Below are positions 26,330 through 36,500 of a stretch of DNA of 64,000 nucleotides, in pieces. Positions within the stretch are counted from its first letter, which is position 1. Every line of letters begins with the position of its first letter. The stretch is from Anatilimnocola aggregata (GTDB lineage Bacteria; Planctomycetota; Planctomycetia; Pirellulales; Pirellulaceae): assembly GCF_007747655.1 (NCBI RefSeq), contig NZ_CP036274.1, positions 1,426,001-1,490,000 of the forward strand. The letters are read 5' to 3'. The position numbers were made by a program, and so were the translations under genes. The notes below the pieces were generated by a model, which saw nothing but the letters and a program-made list of their open reading frames with translations, was not told the DNA's origin and did not search any database.

Positions 26330-26842
26330 CTAGCGACTGGCTTCTCGAACCAGGTGCCGCAACTGCGGGATGATGACCTTTTCCATCGCCAGACGAACGC
26401 CGTTGGGGGATCCGGGCATGGTGAGAACGACCTTCCCCCGCATCACGCCGCCAGCGGCCCGGCTGAGGATCGCCGCCGGGCCGATCTCGGCGTAACTTAA
26501 CTGGCGAAAGAGTTCGCCATAGCCTGGCAGAGGCTTGTCGAGCAGGGCCGAAACCGTTTCATAGGTCTGGTCGCGACTGCTGATGCCGGTCCCCCCGGTA
26601 AGCAGGATGGCGGCGATCTCGGGCCGGCCCGCTAGTTCCGACAGCAGTTCACGCATCGGCACCGGTTCATCTTTGATGAGATACCGGGCTGCCAGCTGAT
26701 GACCGGCTGCCAGCAGATGGTCGATGACCGTCTGCCCGCCGGTGTCGGTCTCGGTGGTGCGGGTATCGCTGACGGTAATGACCGCGACCGATAGCGCCGC
26801 CGGTGCTTGCTGTTCGTGCTGCTGGTGGATGGGGAGGGGCAT
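26330..26842 (-). CDS. moaB: molybdenum cofactor biosynthesis protein MoaB/Mog family
   Basis: About 170 residues. The MoCF-binding fold is clear: V-A-V-I-T-V-S-D-T-R at the first strand, D-T-G-G-Q near the loop, A-I-L-L-T-G-G-T-G-I-S-S-R-D-Q-T at the central motif, and M-P-G-S-P-N-G-V-R-L-A at the end. MoaB/Mog proteins adenylylate molybdopterin before metal insertion. The ATG at 26842 is preferred; an in-frame start 20 codons upstream would overlap the promoter region of the divergent HEAT-repeat gene. No other moa genes are nearby. Confidence 0.85.
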   Translation of the reverse strand: MPLPIHQQHEQQAPAALSVAVITVSDTRTTETDTGGQTVIDHLLAAGHQLAARYLIKDEPVPMRELLSELAGRPEIAAILLTGGTGISSRDQTYETVSALLDKPLPGYGELFRQLSYAEIGPAAILSRAAGGVMRGKVVLTMPGSPNGVRLAMEKVIIPQLRHLVREASR

Positions 26843-26960
26843 GGGTTGGTTGAGGAATGATAGCTGAGATTCAAAACGCTTGCCGCTGGCGGTCGACTCC
26901 ACCTATATTTAACAGCACGGCTGGTGGTTGCCCACTCATCGTCAAACCGAGCCCTTGCGG

Positions 26961-28226
26961 ATGCCTTCGCTGTTGCCACTTCGCGTCCGCCTGATTCACT
27001 CCCTGGGAGTGTTCGGCTGCGTGTTGGTCACCGGCTTGGTTGCAAGCAACGCCTTGGCACTGGATGTTCTCACGCTCGAATCGGGCGGCGTCGTGCAAGG
27101 TGATTGGCTGAACCGGGACGAGCAACCACTCACTCACTACCGCGTTCGTACAGCCGGCGGAGTGGTCATTTCACTGCAGCTGACCCAGGTTCGGCAAGCC
27201 GTTCGCGAGCCGTCGGCGGCCAGCGAATACCAGCAACTGCTTCCCTCGTATGGCGACACAGCTGCCGAGCAATGGAAGTTGGCCGAGTGGTGTCGTCTGC
27301 AGCAGTTATCCAACGAGCGCGGGGTGCATCTCTCGCGGGTGATAGAACTCGACCCCGAACATGCGCAAGCGCGCCGCGCGCTGGGCTTCGCCCTGATCGA
27401 TCGCCACTGGATTCGCCCGGCCGATGCCAAGCGCAAAGACGGCTTCGAACTATACAAAGGGCGCTGGCGGACGATTCAGGAAATTGAACTGCTCGAAACG
27501 GCCGCCAAACGCGAGCTGGCTGAAAAAGAATGGCTGCAGAAGGTTCGCCGCTGGCGGCGCGATCTGGAGACCGACAAGGCCCGCGAAGCGGCGCAGCAGC
27601 TGACGCAGATTCAAGATCCGATGGCGATTGCGCCGTTGGTGGCTGTGGCCAGCGACGACCCGAATCGCCGCGTGAAAATGATGTTTCTGGATATCATCGC
27701 CGCAATCAAAGATTCGGCCGCGGTGCAGGCGCTGGTGCATGTCTCGCTGCAAGATGCCGACGAGGAGATCTTTCATTACTGCCTCGAAAAGATCGTCAAG
27801 CTTAACCCGCCGCATATTGCCGATCCTTACGTCAAGGCGCTGCGCGATACAAACAACATCCGCATCAATCGCGCGGGGATTGCCCTCGGACGCATCGGCG
27901 ACCGCTCGGCGATTGCACCACTCATTGCCGCGCTAGTGACGACCCACACGCGCACGGTTGGTCCCACGCATCGCGGCGCGGGCGATACGGTCAGTCAATC
28001 GTTTAATACAAGTTCGCAGCCCGGCGTGAGCGGGACGTCGTTCAAGGCGAATGAAGGGCCGAAGACATACGTCTTTCGCGTACAGAATCAGCACGTGCTC
28101 GATGGGCTGGCGCAGCTTGCGCGGGGCGTGAATTTTGGCTACGACTCTCGCGCCTGGCAATATTGGCACGCTCAAGAGAAGCAATCGCAGGCCAAAACCA
28201 GCGACCTCGACAGCCGGCGCGAGTAG
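26961..28226 (+). CDS. secreted HEAT-repeat protein
   Basis: About 421 residues. An N-terminal signal peptide (basic R-V-R-L, then G-V-F-G-C-V-L-V-T-G-L-V-A-S-N-A-L-A) precedes a region with E-S-G-G-V-V-Q-G-D-W-L, a beta-strand signature common in planctomycete proteins that sense a stress-like ratio of amounts. Helical repeats follow (P-L-V-A-V-A-S-D-D-P-N-R-R-V-K; A-V-Q-A-L-V-H-V-S; A-G-I-A-L-G-R-I-G-D-R-S-A-I-A-P-L-I), which are HEAT-like. It is followed after 34 bases by a second secreted protein with a strong ribosome site, so the two may be co-transcribed. Function unknown. Confidence 0.75.
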   Translation: MPSLLPLRVRLIHSLGVFGCVLVTGLVASNALALDVLTLESGGVVQGDWLNRDEQPLTHYRVRTAGGVVISLQLTQVRQAVREPSAASEYQQLLPSYGDTAAEQWKLAEWCRLQQLSNERGVHLSRVIELDPEHAQARRALGFALIDRHWIRPADAKRKDGFELYKGRWRTIQEIELLETAAKRELAEKEWLQKVRRWRRDLETDKAREAAQQLTQIQDPMAIAPLVAVASDDPNRRVKMMFLDIIAAIKDSAAVQALVHVSLQDADEEIFHYCLEKIVKLNPPHIADPYVKALRDTNNIRINRAGIALGRIGDRSAIAPLIAALVTTHTRTVGPTHRGAGDTVSQSFNTSSQPGVSGTSFKANEGPKTYVFRVQNQHVLDGLAQLARGVNFGYDSRAWQYWHAQEKQSQAKTSDLDSRRE

Positions 28227-28260
28227 AATGCAGGAGCCGGAACCTTAAGGAGGCTCTTCG

Positions 28261-28923
28261 ATGAAACATTCGCTTGTATCGCTCGGCACCACCTTGGTGC
28301 TGGGTTCTGTTTCGCTGGCTCTTGCGCAGGAAGTGCCCGCTCGTCCCTACGATGGCATTCAGGCGGGGCTCGATGCCTATCAATTGGGCGAAGAGCGGCG
28401 GCAAGCCAACGTGCAGGCACAAATTCAAGCCAACGACGCAGCCCGAGCATCAGCTGGCTTGCCGACGACGCGCGGCGAGACAATTTACTACTACGGCGCA
28501 CCGACCTCGTTTGGCTATCGTAGCTACGGCGTGGTGCCGTGGGACACAGCCTATGCGTACGGCGGCTTCGGTGCTGCGGTTTCGTATGGTCGCTTTGGCC
28601 GCAGGGCCGTGGTCTTTGGCACCGGGCCGTTTGTTGGTGGTCCCGCGTTTTCGCCGTGGCCGTATATTCCCGGCGATATCTATGGCTATCAAACGCAGCC
28701 GATGGTTCGCCAACCCATTGGTCAGCGGCAAGTGCAGACGGGAGAGAACACCTGGGAATCTCATCCGGTGTACGATCCGCCATTACCGAATCGTCCGGTG
28801 CTGCCACCCGTCGATTCTCCTCTGCTGAACAACACACCCTTCGCGACGCAGCCACCAGCTGAACCACTTCCCGCAGAACCGATTCCCTCGCCGGGCCGCA
28901 GCAATACAGCGCGTGATTTTTGA
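28261..28923 (+). CDS. secreted hypothetical protein, Tyr/Pro/Gly-rich
   Basis: 220 residues. AAGGAGG lies at an ideal distance before the ATG. A signal peptide (K-H-S-L-V-S-L-G-T-T-L-V-L-G-S-V-S-L-A-L-A-Q) leads to a mature protein rich in Tyr, Gly, Pro and Gln, ending in a proline-rich tail (P-P-A-E-P-L-P-A-E-P-I-P-S-P). The central segment G-Y-R-S-Y-G-V-V-P-W-D-T-A-Y-A-Y-G-G-F-G looks like a low-complexity surface module. No family recognised. Likely co-transcribed with the HEAT-repeat gene; cell envelope or extracellular location is inferred. Confidence 0.7.
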   Translation: MKHSLVSLGTTLVLGSVSLALAQEVPARPYDGIQAGLDAYQLGEERRQANVQAQIQANDAARASAGLPTTRGETIYYYGAPTSFGYRSYGVVPWDTAYAYGGFGAAVSYGRFGRRAVVFGTGPFVGGPAFSPWPYIPGDIYGYQTQPMVRQPIGQRQVQTGENTWESHPVYDPPLPNRPVLPPVDSPLLNNTPFATQPPAEPLPAEPIPSPGRSNTARDF

Positions 28924-28938
28924 CGTGGCTGGGTAGGC

Positions 28939-30573
28939 CTACAGCAGCCCGAACTTTTTCATCTTGTTGTAAAGCGTGACGCGGCTGATGCCGAGTTCGG
29001 CCGCGGTCTCTTTGCGGCGGAAGTTGTTACGCTGCAGCGCGTCTTCGATGATGCGCCGCTCGAGCACATCGACCCGCGCTTCGAGCGAAGCACTGGTGAC
29101 GCGCGACAAGGCGGGATTCATCGCCGGATTCATCGTGGGCGAGAGCGAGGGAGCAGACTCCATCGTCGGCTGGCCGGTGGCAAACGAGCCAGCATAGCTG
29201 GGCATGGGCTGCTGCATGTGCAGCGGCACCTGGGGCCGGTGAGTTTGCGGAGTTGGCGAGGGCATCCGCGGGCGAACTCCCATGCCGGTCGGAATGTTGT
29301 TGCTGTTGAGCGCCAGTCGATCTTCCGAGACATGCAACGAGTTCATTTCCATGGCTGCTTGATGCGTGGCCAGCGACGACGTATGCCCTTGCACCGCAAT
29401 CCGAATCGGGCTGGGGAGATCGTTGATGGTGAGCATGCCGCGCTGGCAATACAGCACCGCGCGGCGAATCACGTTTTCCATTTCGCGAATGTTGCCCGGC
29501 CAGTTATAGGCCCGCATCGCATCCAAAAAGCTCGGTTCGATTGAGCGGAGCGGAATGCCATGCGTGCGGCTGTGCTCAATCGCAAATTTGCGAACGAGAT
29601 ATTCGACATCCCACGGGCGATGCCGCAGCGGCAGCAAGTTGAAATTCAGAATGTTGAGGCGATAGTACAAGTCGGTTCGAAAGCTACCATTGCGAACCAG
29701 CTCTTCGAGGTTGTAATTCGAAGCGACAACCAACCGAGCTTGCGAGTATTGAGTTTCGTTGCTGCCGACCGGTTCGTATTCGCCGGTTTCGATCACCCGC
29801 AGCAACTTGGCCTGCTGTTCCATCGGCAACACGTCGATTTCGTCGAGCAACAGCGTGCCGCGGCCAGCAGCTGCGAACTTACCTTCGCGATCGCGGTCAG
29901 CACCGGTGAAGGCACCCTTCACATAGCCGAACAGTTCGCTTTCGATCAGGTCGGGTGGCAATGCTCCGCAGGCGACAGTGCAAAAGCGATCGTCGCGGCG
30001 TTCCGACAGTTCGTGAATCAAGCGGGCGAGAAACGTCTTGCCACTGCCCGTTTCGCCAATGAGCAGGACGGTCACATTGTGCCGCGCCGCCACCTTGATC
30101 TCCTCCATGGTGTCGAACATTTCGGGCGTGAACGTAATCAGCGAGCGCGAGCGGCCATGCAACTCTTTGTGTGGCATCTGGCTCCAGAATCCGGCCAGCT
30201 CGCCTTCGAGATCTTGGCGGTTGTTGAGCAGCCGGCGAAATTGATCGTAGTCGAGCGGCAACATCAGGCAGTGGTCGATGGCTTTCTCGGCCAGCTTTTG
30301 CAGGCGCTGCGGGCAGTCAGCTGCGACCAGGCCATAAACGGGCGAGTTCACGACCGCTTCGTCGAGTTCGGCCACAAAGCGACCCGGCGATAGTTCACCG
30401 AGCGTGTCAGTGGTCAGATGCACGATGACCGCTGCCCCGGGATGCGCCGTAAAGCACATGGGCAGCAGCGCGAGCGACTCGCAAGGAACGATGACAAATC
30501 CAGCTTCGAGTTGCGTCTGCAGTTCGAAGAGTAGATTTTGGTCACGGGTCAGGGCAATCAGGGCTGTCGTCAT
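28939..30573 (-). CDS. sigma-54-dependent transcriptional activator with degenerate receiver domain
   Basis: 544 residues. The central AAA+ domain is complete: Walker A G-E-T-G-S-G-K-T-F, the sigma-54 contact loop K-G-A-F-T-G-A-D, Walker B L-L-L-D-E-I-D, and the R-L-N-I-L-N-F and N-W-P-G-N-I-R-E-M-E-N segments. A long Pro/Met/Ser-rich linker (about 100 residues) leads to a Fis-type helix-turn-helix (R-K-E-T-A-A-E-L-G-I-S-R-V-T-L-Y-N-K-M). The N-terminal 120 residues fold like a response-regulator receiver, but the phospho-acceptor position reads I-V-H-L-T-T, without aspartate. It therefore probably senses something other than phosphorylation. The start is set at M-T-T-A-L-I-A-L. Its target promoters are unknown. 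Confidence 0.88.
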   Translation of the reverse strand: MTTALIALTRDQNLLFELQTQLEAGFVIVPCESLALLPMCFTAHPGAAVIVHLTTDTLGELSPGRFVAELDEAVVNSPVYGLVAADCPQRLQKLAEKAIDHCLMLPLDYDQFRRLLNNRQDLEGELAGFWSQMPHKELHGRSRSLITFTPEMFDTMEEIKVAARHNVTVLLIGETGSGKTFLARLIHELSERRDDRFCTVACGALPPDLIESELFGYVKGAFTGADRDREGKFAAAGRGTLLLDEIDVLPMEQQAKLLRVIETGEYEPVGSNETQYSQARLVVASNYNLEELVRNGSFRTDLYYRLNILNFNLLPLRHRPWDVEYLVRKFAIEHSRTHGIPLRSIEPSFLDAMRAYNWPGNIREMENVIRRAVLYCQRGMLTINDLPSPIRIAVQGHTSSLATHQAAMEMNSLHVSEDRLALNSNNIPTGMGVRPRMPSPTPQTHRPQVPLHMQQPMPSYAGSFATGQPTMESAPSLSPTMNPAMNPALSRVTSASLEARVDVLERRIIEDALQRNNFRRKETAAELGISRVTLYNKMKKFGLL

Positions 30574-31132
30574 CGGAGCACCGTGGGAAGAACTCAGTCG
30601 GAGAGCGCAAAGAGGCCAGCAGAGTCGGTGAAGTGACAGCGTCGAATGCTGCCGATGTATCACCGGCCTACTCTTTTCACGCTAATCAGGCTGCAAACCT
30701 TACCGAACGCAAAATTGCCTTAGCGCGATGAGTTCTTTGTGAAACGTGGCCGGTTGTAGGGGCTGGGAGCAGGGTGCGGAGGTCAGCACTTAGCGGCAAC
30801 GCATTTTTGCACTTCGCCCTGCCGGCTGGTCGGCGAGTTCTGACTCCTGACTTCAGCCCGCCGTGCTCCCGCCGCCCGCCCAATTTGGCAGAGTTTAACG
30901 ATTGCACCAACGATGCACGTGGTAGCACTTGTTCTGGTGGTACCAAAGAAACTCGCAACTCCGTCTTCGCAGGTCGATGGACTATTACGCAGGTGCTGTT
31001 CTTGCTGGGCTCTACCGTGTTGCGGATCGAGCGCTGCAACCAACTCACACACTCAACCGACTGAATTTATCTCACCAGCAACGTGCGGGTTCACCGCGTA
31101 ACCGGCTTTGCTGCCGGAGAGGAGCTTGATCC
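30574..31132. other. 560-base spacer, no gene supported
   Basis: This lies between two divergent genes. Open frames are present, but they are arginine- and cysteine-rich translations without ribosome sites. The end holds the ribosome site GAGAGGAGCTTG of the next gene. I looked for a -24/-12 sigma-54 promoter and found no convincing TGGCAC-N5-TTGCW. Nothing else seen. Confidence 0.4.
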
Positions 31133-31564
31133 ATGCATGCCATTTTGTTGACCGTGTTGGCTCTGTCGGGTGGCGATGGCGGTTCTGCTGTTACGGACTA
31201 CAGCGTAGCTCCTGCGGGTCATCATGCGCAGTGCGACGAATGTGGCAATGGTGCAGGTGCCGGTGGCAAGCACCACCAGCCGCGCTGGATGATGCCCCAG
31301 ACTTGCTATGGTCCCAAGTTCGGCTGCTATGGCACCGAACGTCACACGCATCGCTATCCGGCCTTTCATGGAACCTACTTTCGCCGGCCCTATAACTATC
31401 GCAACGTGTTCGACTATCCTTGGCACGCCGAGATGCACGAACCAACTTCGCTCTTCTCGTACCATGTGCAGGCCAATCAACAGCCGCAGCCCGCTGCACC
31501 GCAACCTGAGCCCGGCATGATTCAGCACTCGGCTGGTGCGTATGCCCCCGTCATCCGCCGGTAA
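31133..31564 (+). CDS. secreted hypothetical protein, Tyr/His-rich (143 aa)
   Basis: A short N-terminal hydrophobic segment (H-A-I-L-L-T-V-L-A-L) is followed by C-D-E-C-G-N, then the dense aromatic core Y-G-P-K-F-G-C-Y and H-R-Y-P-A-F-H-G-T-Y-F-R-R-P-Y-N-Y-R, with F-D-Y-P-W-H-A-E-M-H-E-P-T-S-L-F-S-Y. I recall this core as conserved among Pirellulales secreted proteins of unknown function. The tail is Gln/Pro-rich. A GAGGAG site lies upstream. The CxxC and many histidines hint at metal binding, but that is speculation. Confidence 0.65.
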   Translation: MHAILLTVLALSGGDGGSAVTDYSVAPAGHHAQCDECGNGAGAGGKHHQPRWMMPQTCYGPKFGCYGTERHTHRYPAFHGTYFRRPYNYRNVFDYPWHAEMHEPTSLFSYHVQANQQPQPAAPQPEPGMIQHSAGAYAPVIRR

Positions 31565-31910
31565 GTCTCGCGCTCAAAAAGTACTTCCCGATTTGATTGG
31601 TTCTGGGGTTGCCGCCTGCAGGAGCCGGTAGTTGCCGTGTTCCGCAGCTGAAACATGGCACTTTTTGAGGGGGGCGGCTAACCCCGGTCGTGCTTGGCAA
31701 CTGGCTGCGGAACACCGCCCAGCTTGGCACGAGGCATGTGAAATTTTCTCGCTGGCGATCCTTTGCGAGGAGATATTTCTCGAGTCATCCCCTTCTTCAA
31801 TTCGGCAAAGCTCTGCTCCCCGGCCCGCTGACCTTGCTTTTCGTTCATTCTGGTCGCACAATAGGACCGATAAACGAGAGTAGATGCCTGCCCGCCTAGG
31901 AACACCTGCC
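31565..31910. other. 346-base spacer, no gene seen
   Basis: No supported gene. The region contains G-rich and T-rich patches but no hairpin followed by a T-tract that I could define, and no clear -35/-10 pair. The last bases carry TAGGA nine bases before the DUF1501 start. Confidence 0.35.
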
Positions 31911-33296
31911 ATGTTCACGATCTATGGAAAGTCTCCAGCCCGCGGTTTTTGCGATGGCCTGGGTCGACGAGACTTTTTAACCGTCGGTGGCATGATGCTC
32001 GGTGGCCTGACGCTGCCGCAGATGTTGCGGGCCGAAGCCCTTTCCAGCGATGGCGCGGTGAAGCCCACCCGGTCGCACAAGGCGATCATCAACGTCTTTC
32101 TGCCCGGCGGTCCGCCCCACTTGGACATGTGGGACTTGAAGCCAGACGCCCCCAGCGAAATTCGGGGCGAGTTCAGTCCGATTCAAACCAACGTCCCGGG
32201 AATGGAGATTTGCGAACTCTTCCCGCGGCTGGCCAAGATGGCCGATAAGTTCGCCATCATTCGCTCGCTCGCCGATTGCGATGGCGGCCATGATGCGTAT
32301 CAGTGCATGACCGGTCGCAAGAAAGGGGCTCAGGCTCCTGCTGGTGGCCAGCCTGCGATGGGAGCTTGGGTTTCGAAGGTCAAAGGTCCCGCGAACCAAG
32401 CGGTCCCCGCTCACGTTTCGCTGATGTACAAGACCGGCCATGCTCCCTGGGGTGACACCGGCGATGGTGGTTATCTCGGCATGGCTCACGCGCCGTTCCG
32501 CCTCGTCGGTGGTCAAGGCAACGGTATGAAGAGCGACAGCATGGTGCTCAACGGCATCACACTCGATCGCCTTCAAGACCGCCACAACCTGCGGCAATCG
32601 CTCGACGTCTATCGTCGTGAAACCGACAACCGCGGGGCCATGGGAGGCCTCGATACGTTCTCGCAGCAGGCGATTGGTATTCTCACTTCGTCGCGGATGG
32701 CCGATGCCCTCGACCTGTCGAAAGAAGATCCCGCCGTCCTCGCCCGCTATGGCGTCGATGATCCCGGATTTGAGCGCGACGGTGCTCCTCGCATGGTCCG
32801 CAACTTCTGCATTGCTCGCCGCCTAGTCGAAGCCGGCGCGCGCGTCGTCTCGATGAACTTTGTGCGTTGGGACTGGCATGGTCCGGACGGCAAGAATTTC
32901 GTCCAGGCTCGCAAAGACTTCCCGCTGCTCGATCAAGGGCTGTCGTCTCTTATCGGCGATCTGCATGAGCGGGGCATGGACCGCGATGTCTCGGTGGTTG
33001 TCTGGGGCGAATTCGGCCGCACCCCAAAAATTAACAACCAGGCTGGTCGAGATCACTGGCCACGTGTGGCAGCTGCAGTCGTCGCTGGTGGCGGCATGAA
33101 GACTGGCCAGGTCATCGGCGCGACGAACAAATATGCCGAGCATCCGACCGAACGCCCGGTCAATTTCCAGGAAGTGTTCGCCACGCTCTACAGCAAGGCT
33201 GGTCTCAACCTGAGCGCCGTGCGCGAGTTCGACCTGCGTGGTCGCCCGCACTATCTCGTCGACCCCGGCGTCGAACCAATGCGCGAGTTGGTCTAG
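31911..33296 (+). CDS. DUF1501 domain-containing protein (Tat signal)
   Basis: About 461 residues. The N-terminus has G-R-R-D-F-L-T-V-G-G-M-M-L-G-G-L-T-L, a twin-arginine signal. The family signature follows: I-I-N-V-F-L-P-G-G-P-P-H-L-D-M-W-D-L-K-P, then P-R-L-A-K-M-A-D-K-F-A-I-I-R-S, S-Q-Q-A-I-G-I-L, and V-V-V-W-G-E-F-G-R-T-P near the C-terminus. DUF1501 proteins belong to the alkaline-phosphatase/sulfatase superfamily and are extremely abundant in planctomycetes; activity is not established. They usually follow a DUF1553 gene, but here no such neighbour exists, so this is a solitary copy. Confidence 0.9.
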   Translation: MFTIYGKSPARGFCDGLGRRDFLTVGGMMLGGLTLPQMLRAEALSSDGAVKPTRSHKAIINVFLPGGPPHLDMWDLKPDAPSEIRGEFSPIQTNVPGMEICELFPRLAKMADKFAIIRSLADCDGGHDAYQCMTGRKKGAQAPAGGQPAMGAWVSKVKGPANQAVPAHVSLMYKTGHAPWGDTGDGGYLGMAHAPFRLVGGQGNGMKSDSMVLNGITLDRLQDRHNLRQSLDVYRRETDNRGAMGGLDTFSQQAIGILTSSRMADALDLSKEDPAVLARYGVDDPGFERDGAPRMVRNFCIARRLVEAGARVVSMNFVRWDWHGPDGKNFVQARKDFPLLDQGLSSLIGDLHERGMDRDVSVVVWGEFGRTPKINNQAGRDHWPRVAAAVVAGGGMKTGQVIGATNKYAEHPTERPVNFQEVFATLYSKAGLNLSAVREFDLRGRPHYLVDPGVEPMRELV

Positions 33297-33313
33297 ACAA
33301 AGCGTCGCCTGTT

Positions 33314-33371
33314 GAACGAAGCCGTGCTTCGTTCTTGAAGCGATTGGCATGCACGAAGCACGGCTTCGTGC
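33314..33371. repeat. two adjacent near-identical palindromes
   Basis: GAACGAAGC-CGT-GCTTCGTTC (33314-33334) and GCACGAAGC-ACG-GCTTCGTGC (33351-33371) are each perfect nine-base-pair palindromes with three-base loops. The two also pair with one another. They lie directly behind the DUF1501 gene and could stop transcription, or belong to the palindromic repeats of this genome. Confidence 0.7.
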
Positions 33372-33530
33372 TACGGGCCCGCGAACTTTCTGCCGCTAAT
33401 GGCTCTCCTTAGCAGGACGGGAACCGGCATGCTCGAAACTGCCCGATTCGGGTAGAATGGCGAGCCGCTCGCTGGCGACGAATCGGCGGGTTTTACCGAG
33501 CAAACGCATTTCTTTTGACTAGCAGATTTC

Positions 33531-36500
33531 ATGTCTTCTACCTTCTCCCCCGAGTCGATTCCGAACCGCTTTGATTTTGCGGAGACGCAGTCCCGCATCT
33601 ATGCCCAATGGGAGGCCAGCCGGGCGTTTCATGCCGAGCCGCCGACCGGCAAAGATCCTTCGAAGGGCCCATACAGCATCGTCATTCCGCCGCCCAATGT
33701 GACCGGGGCGTTGCACCTGGGGCACGCGCTCAATAACACCCTGCAAGACGCTCAAATCCGCATGCACCGGATGATGGGCTACAACACGCTCTGGATGCCG
33801 GGCACCGATCATGCGGGCATTGCCACGCAGGCCGTCGTGGAGAAGCGGATTCGCGAAGAGGAAAAACTCAGCCGGCACGACCTCGGGCGCGATGAACTCG
33901 TCCGCCGCATTTGGGAATGGAAAGACAAGTCCGAGAAGCGAATCCTCAGTCAGCTGAAGGGTATGGGCTGCAGCTGCGATTGGGAACGCGTCCGCTTCAC
34001 GCTCGATGACCAGTGCGCGGCCGCCGTGCGCCAGACGTTCTTCAACCTTTTTAAAGACGGCAAGATCTACCGCGGCAAACGGCTGGTGAACTGGGATACG
34101 TTTCTACAAACCGCCGTCAGCGACGATGAAGTCTTTCAAGAAACGGTGAAGGGGAAGTTTTATCACTTCCGCTACGAGGTGATCGGCCCGCAGCAGGGCG
34201 AACCGAAGTTCGTGACCATCGCCACCACTCGCCCCGAGACGATGCTCGGCGATACTGCCGTTGCTGTGCATCCCGACCCAGCTCGCGCGGTCGATAAGGC
34301 CGAAGCAGAACTGCGCGAGCGGCTAGCGAAAGCGCCGGCCAAGGAACAGGAAGGAATTCAGGCGCAGATCGACAACATTGTGACTCGCCGCCAAGAACTC
34401 CTGCCGCAACTGATCACGCTGCGCGACATGGCCAAGGCAGGTCGCAAGCTGATGCTGCCACTCGTGAACCGCGAGATTCCCCTCGTGGCCGATGAATGGG
34501 CCAAGCCCGAACTGGGCACAGGCTGCGTGAAGATCACGCCGGCCCACGATCCCAACGACTATCTCGTCGGCCAGCGGCAAAAGCTGCCTATGATCAACAT
34601 CCTCAAGCCCGACGGCACCCTCAACTCCGAAGCGGGACCGTATCAGGGACTGACAATTCAGAAGGCACGCATGAAGGTTGTCGCCGATCTCGATGAACTG
34701 GGCTTACTCGGCGATGTCGATGATCGCGAGATTGAACTGCCACACTCCGACCGCAGTAAGACGCCGATCGAGCCATACCTGGCCGATCAATGGTTCGTGA
34801 AGATGGACCAGCTTGCGCAGTCGGCCATGGACGCCGTGACCGATGGCCGCGTGAAGATCTTCCCTGAGCGTTATGCCAAGAGCTATCTCGATTGGCTAGG
34901 CGAAAAGCGTGACTGGCCGGTGAGCCGGCAATTGTGGTGGGGACACCGTATTCCGGTATGGACAAAGCAGTACGATCAGCTTGACGCACAAACAACAGAG
35001 TTTGCGACTGACAAGGATTCGAAGGCGAGCCCCCTCAAGTCCAATTTGCTTTTCCTTTCTGCCGAGGAAAACGCGAAGGTTCGAATCCAGCAATCTACCG
35101 ATGTTTCGACGGGGGAGCGCTATCGTCACGTTTCAGTGATGCCAGGCGAACATCTGATTGAATCCAAGCTTGTCGAGAAGGGTTTTGTCCAAGACCCCGA
35201 CGTTCTCGATACTTGGTTCTCGTCCGCGCTCTGGCCCCACAGCACGCTGGGTTGGCCGCAGCAGACGAAGGAACTGGAGTACTACTATCCCACGAGCACG
35301 CTGATCACGAGTCGCGACATCATCACGCTGTGGGTTGCGCGCATGGTGCTTACCGGCTTGTCGAACGTGGGTGAGATTCCGTTCCACGAGGTCTTCATTC
35401 ACCCGAAGATTCTCGATGGCTACGGCGAGACGATGAGTAAGAGCAAGGGGAACGGCGTCGATCCGCTCGATGTGATCGAGAAGTTCGGAGCCGACTCGCT
35501 CCGCTTCGGCCTCGCGCAGCTCACGACCGAAACGCAAGACGTGCGCATGCCGGTGCAGTTCGAGTGCCCGCACTGCCAGTCACTCGTCGACCAGACGCTG
35601 AAGAATCGTATTCTCCCGCGAGTGGCTTGCACCAAGTGCAGCAAAGAGTTCTCGACACAGTGGGCCAATAGGCCTGAAGACATCGCGCTGCCTCGTGCAC
35701 CGGTGGTCAGCGAGCGGTTCGAAGTGGCCCGCAACTTCATGAACAAGCTATGGAACGCAGCAAGATTCTCGTTGATGAATTTGAATGGATATGAGGAAGG
35801 CAGCCGGCTAAAGCCGGAACTCCAACTGGGTGAGCTGGCCATGGAAGATCGCTGGCTCATTTCGCGCCTGGCAACCGTGACCGGCGAAGTGACCAGCGCG
35901 CTACAGACGTATAAGTACGCCGACGCGACGAAGGCGCTGTACGACTTTGCCTGGGATGACTTCTGCAGTTTCTATGTCGAAATCACGAAGGCCCGGTTGC
36001 AAGACCCGGTCGCCAAACCAATCTGCCAGCGGGTACTCGCGCATACGCTCGATGTGCTGCTGCGGCTGTTGCATCCGCTGATGCCGTTCGTCACGGAAGA
36101 GATCTGGCAAAACCTCGGCAAGATCGCGCCCGTCCGCGGGCTCGACAAGCCCGAGCAGGCTGCTGCCATGTGCATCACGGCTCCCTGGCCCGAGATGAAC
36201 AAGGCCCATCAAGATCCGACGACCGAAGCCCGGTTTGCGACCTTCCAGGCCGCGCTCGGCGCGCTGCGCGAGATTCGCAGCCGGCAGAACATCGCCATGA
36301 AGAGCCCGATCGAGTTCAGCGTGACCTGCTCGGCCGAAACGGCGGCACTCCTTACGCCCATGCTCCCCTACCTGCAATCGATGGCCAACGCCAAACCGAT
36401 TGAAATGGGGCCCCAGGCAACGGCCCCCGCCAATCACAGCAAGGCTGCCTTGCCGGGCATGGATATCTACGTCGATCTCAAAGACTTCATCGACGTGCAG

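Noticed and set aside
31640-31680. TGGCAC followed by a T-run as a sigma-54 promoter
   Set aside because: The GC doublet of the -12 element is absent at the required spacing.
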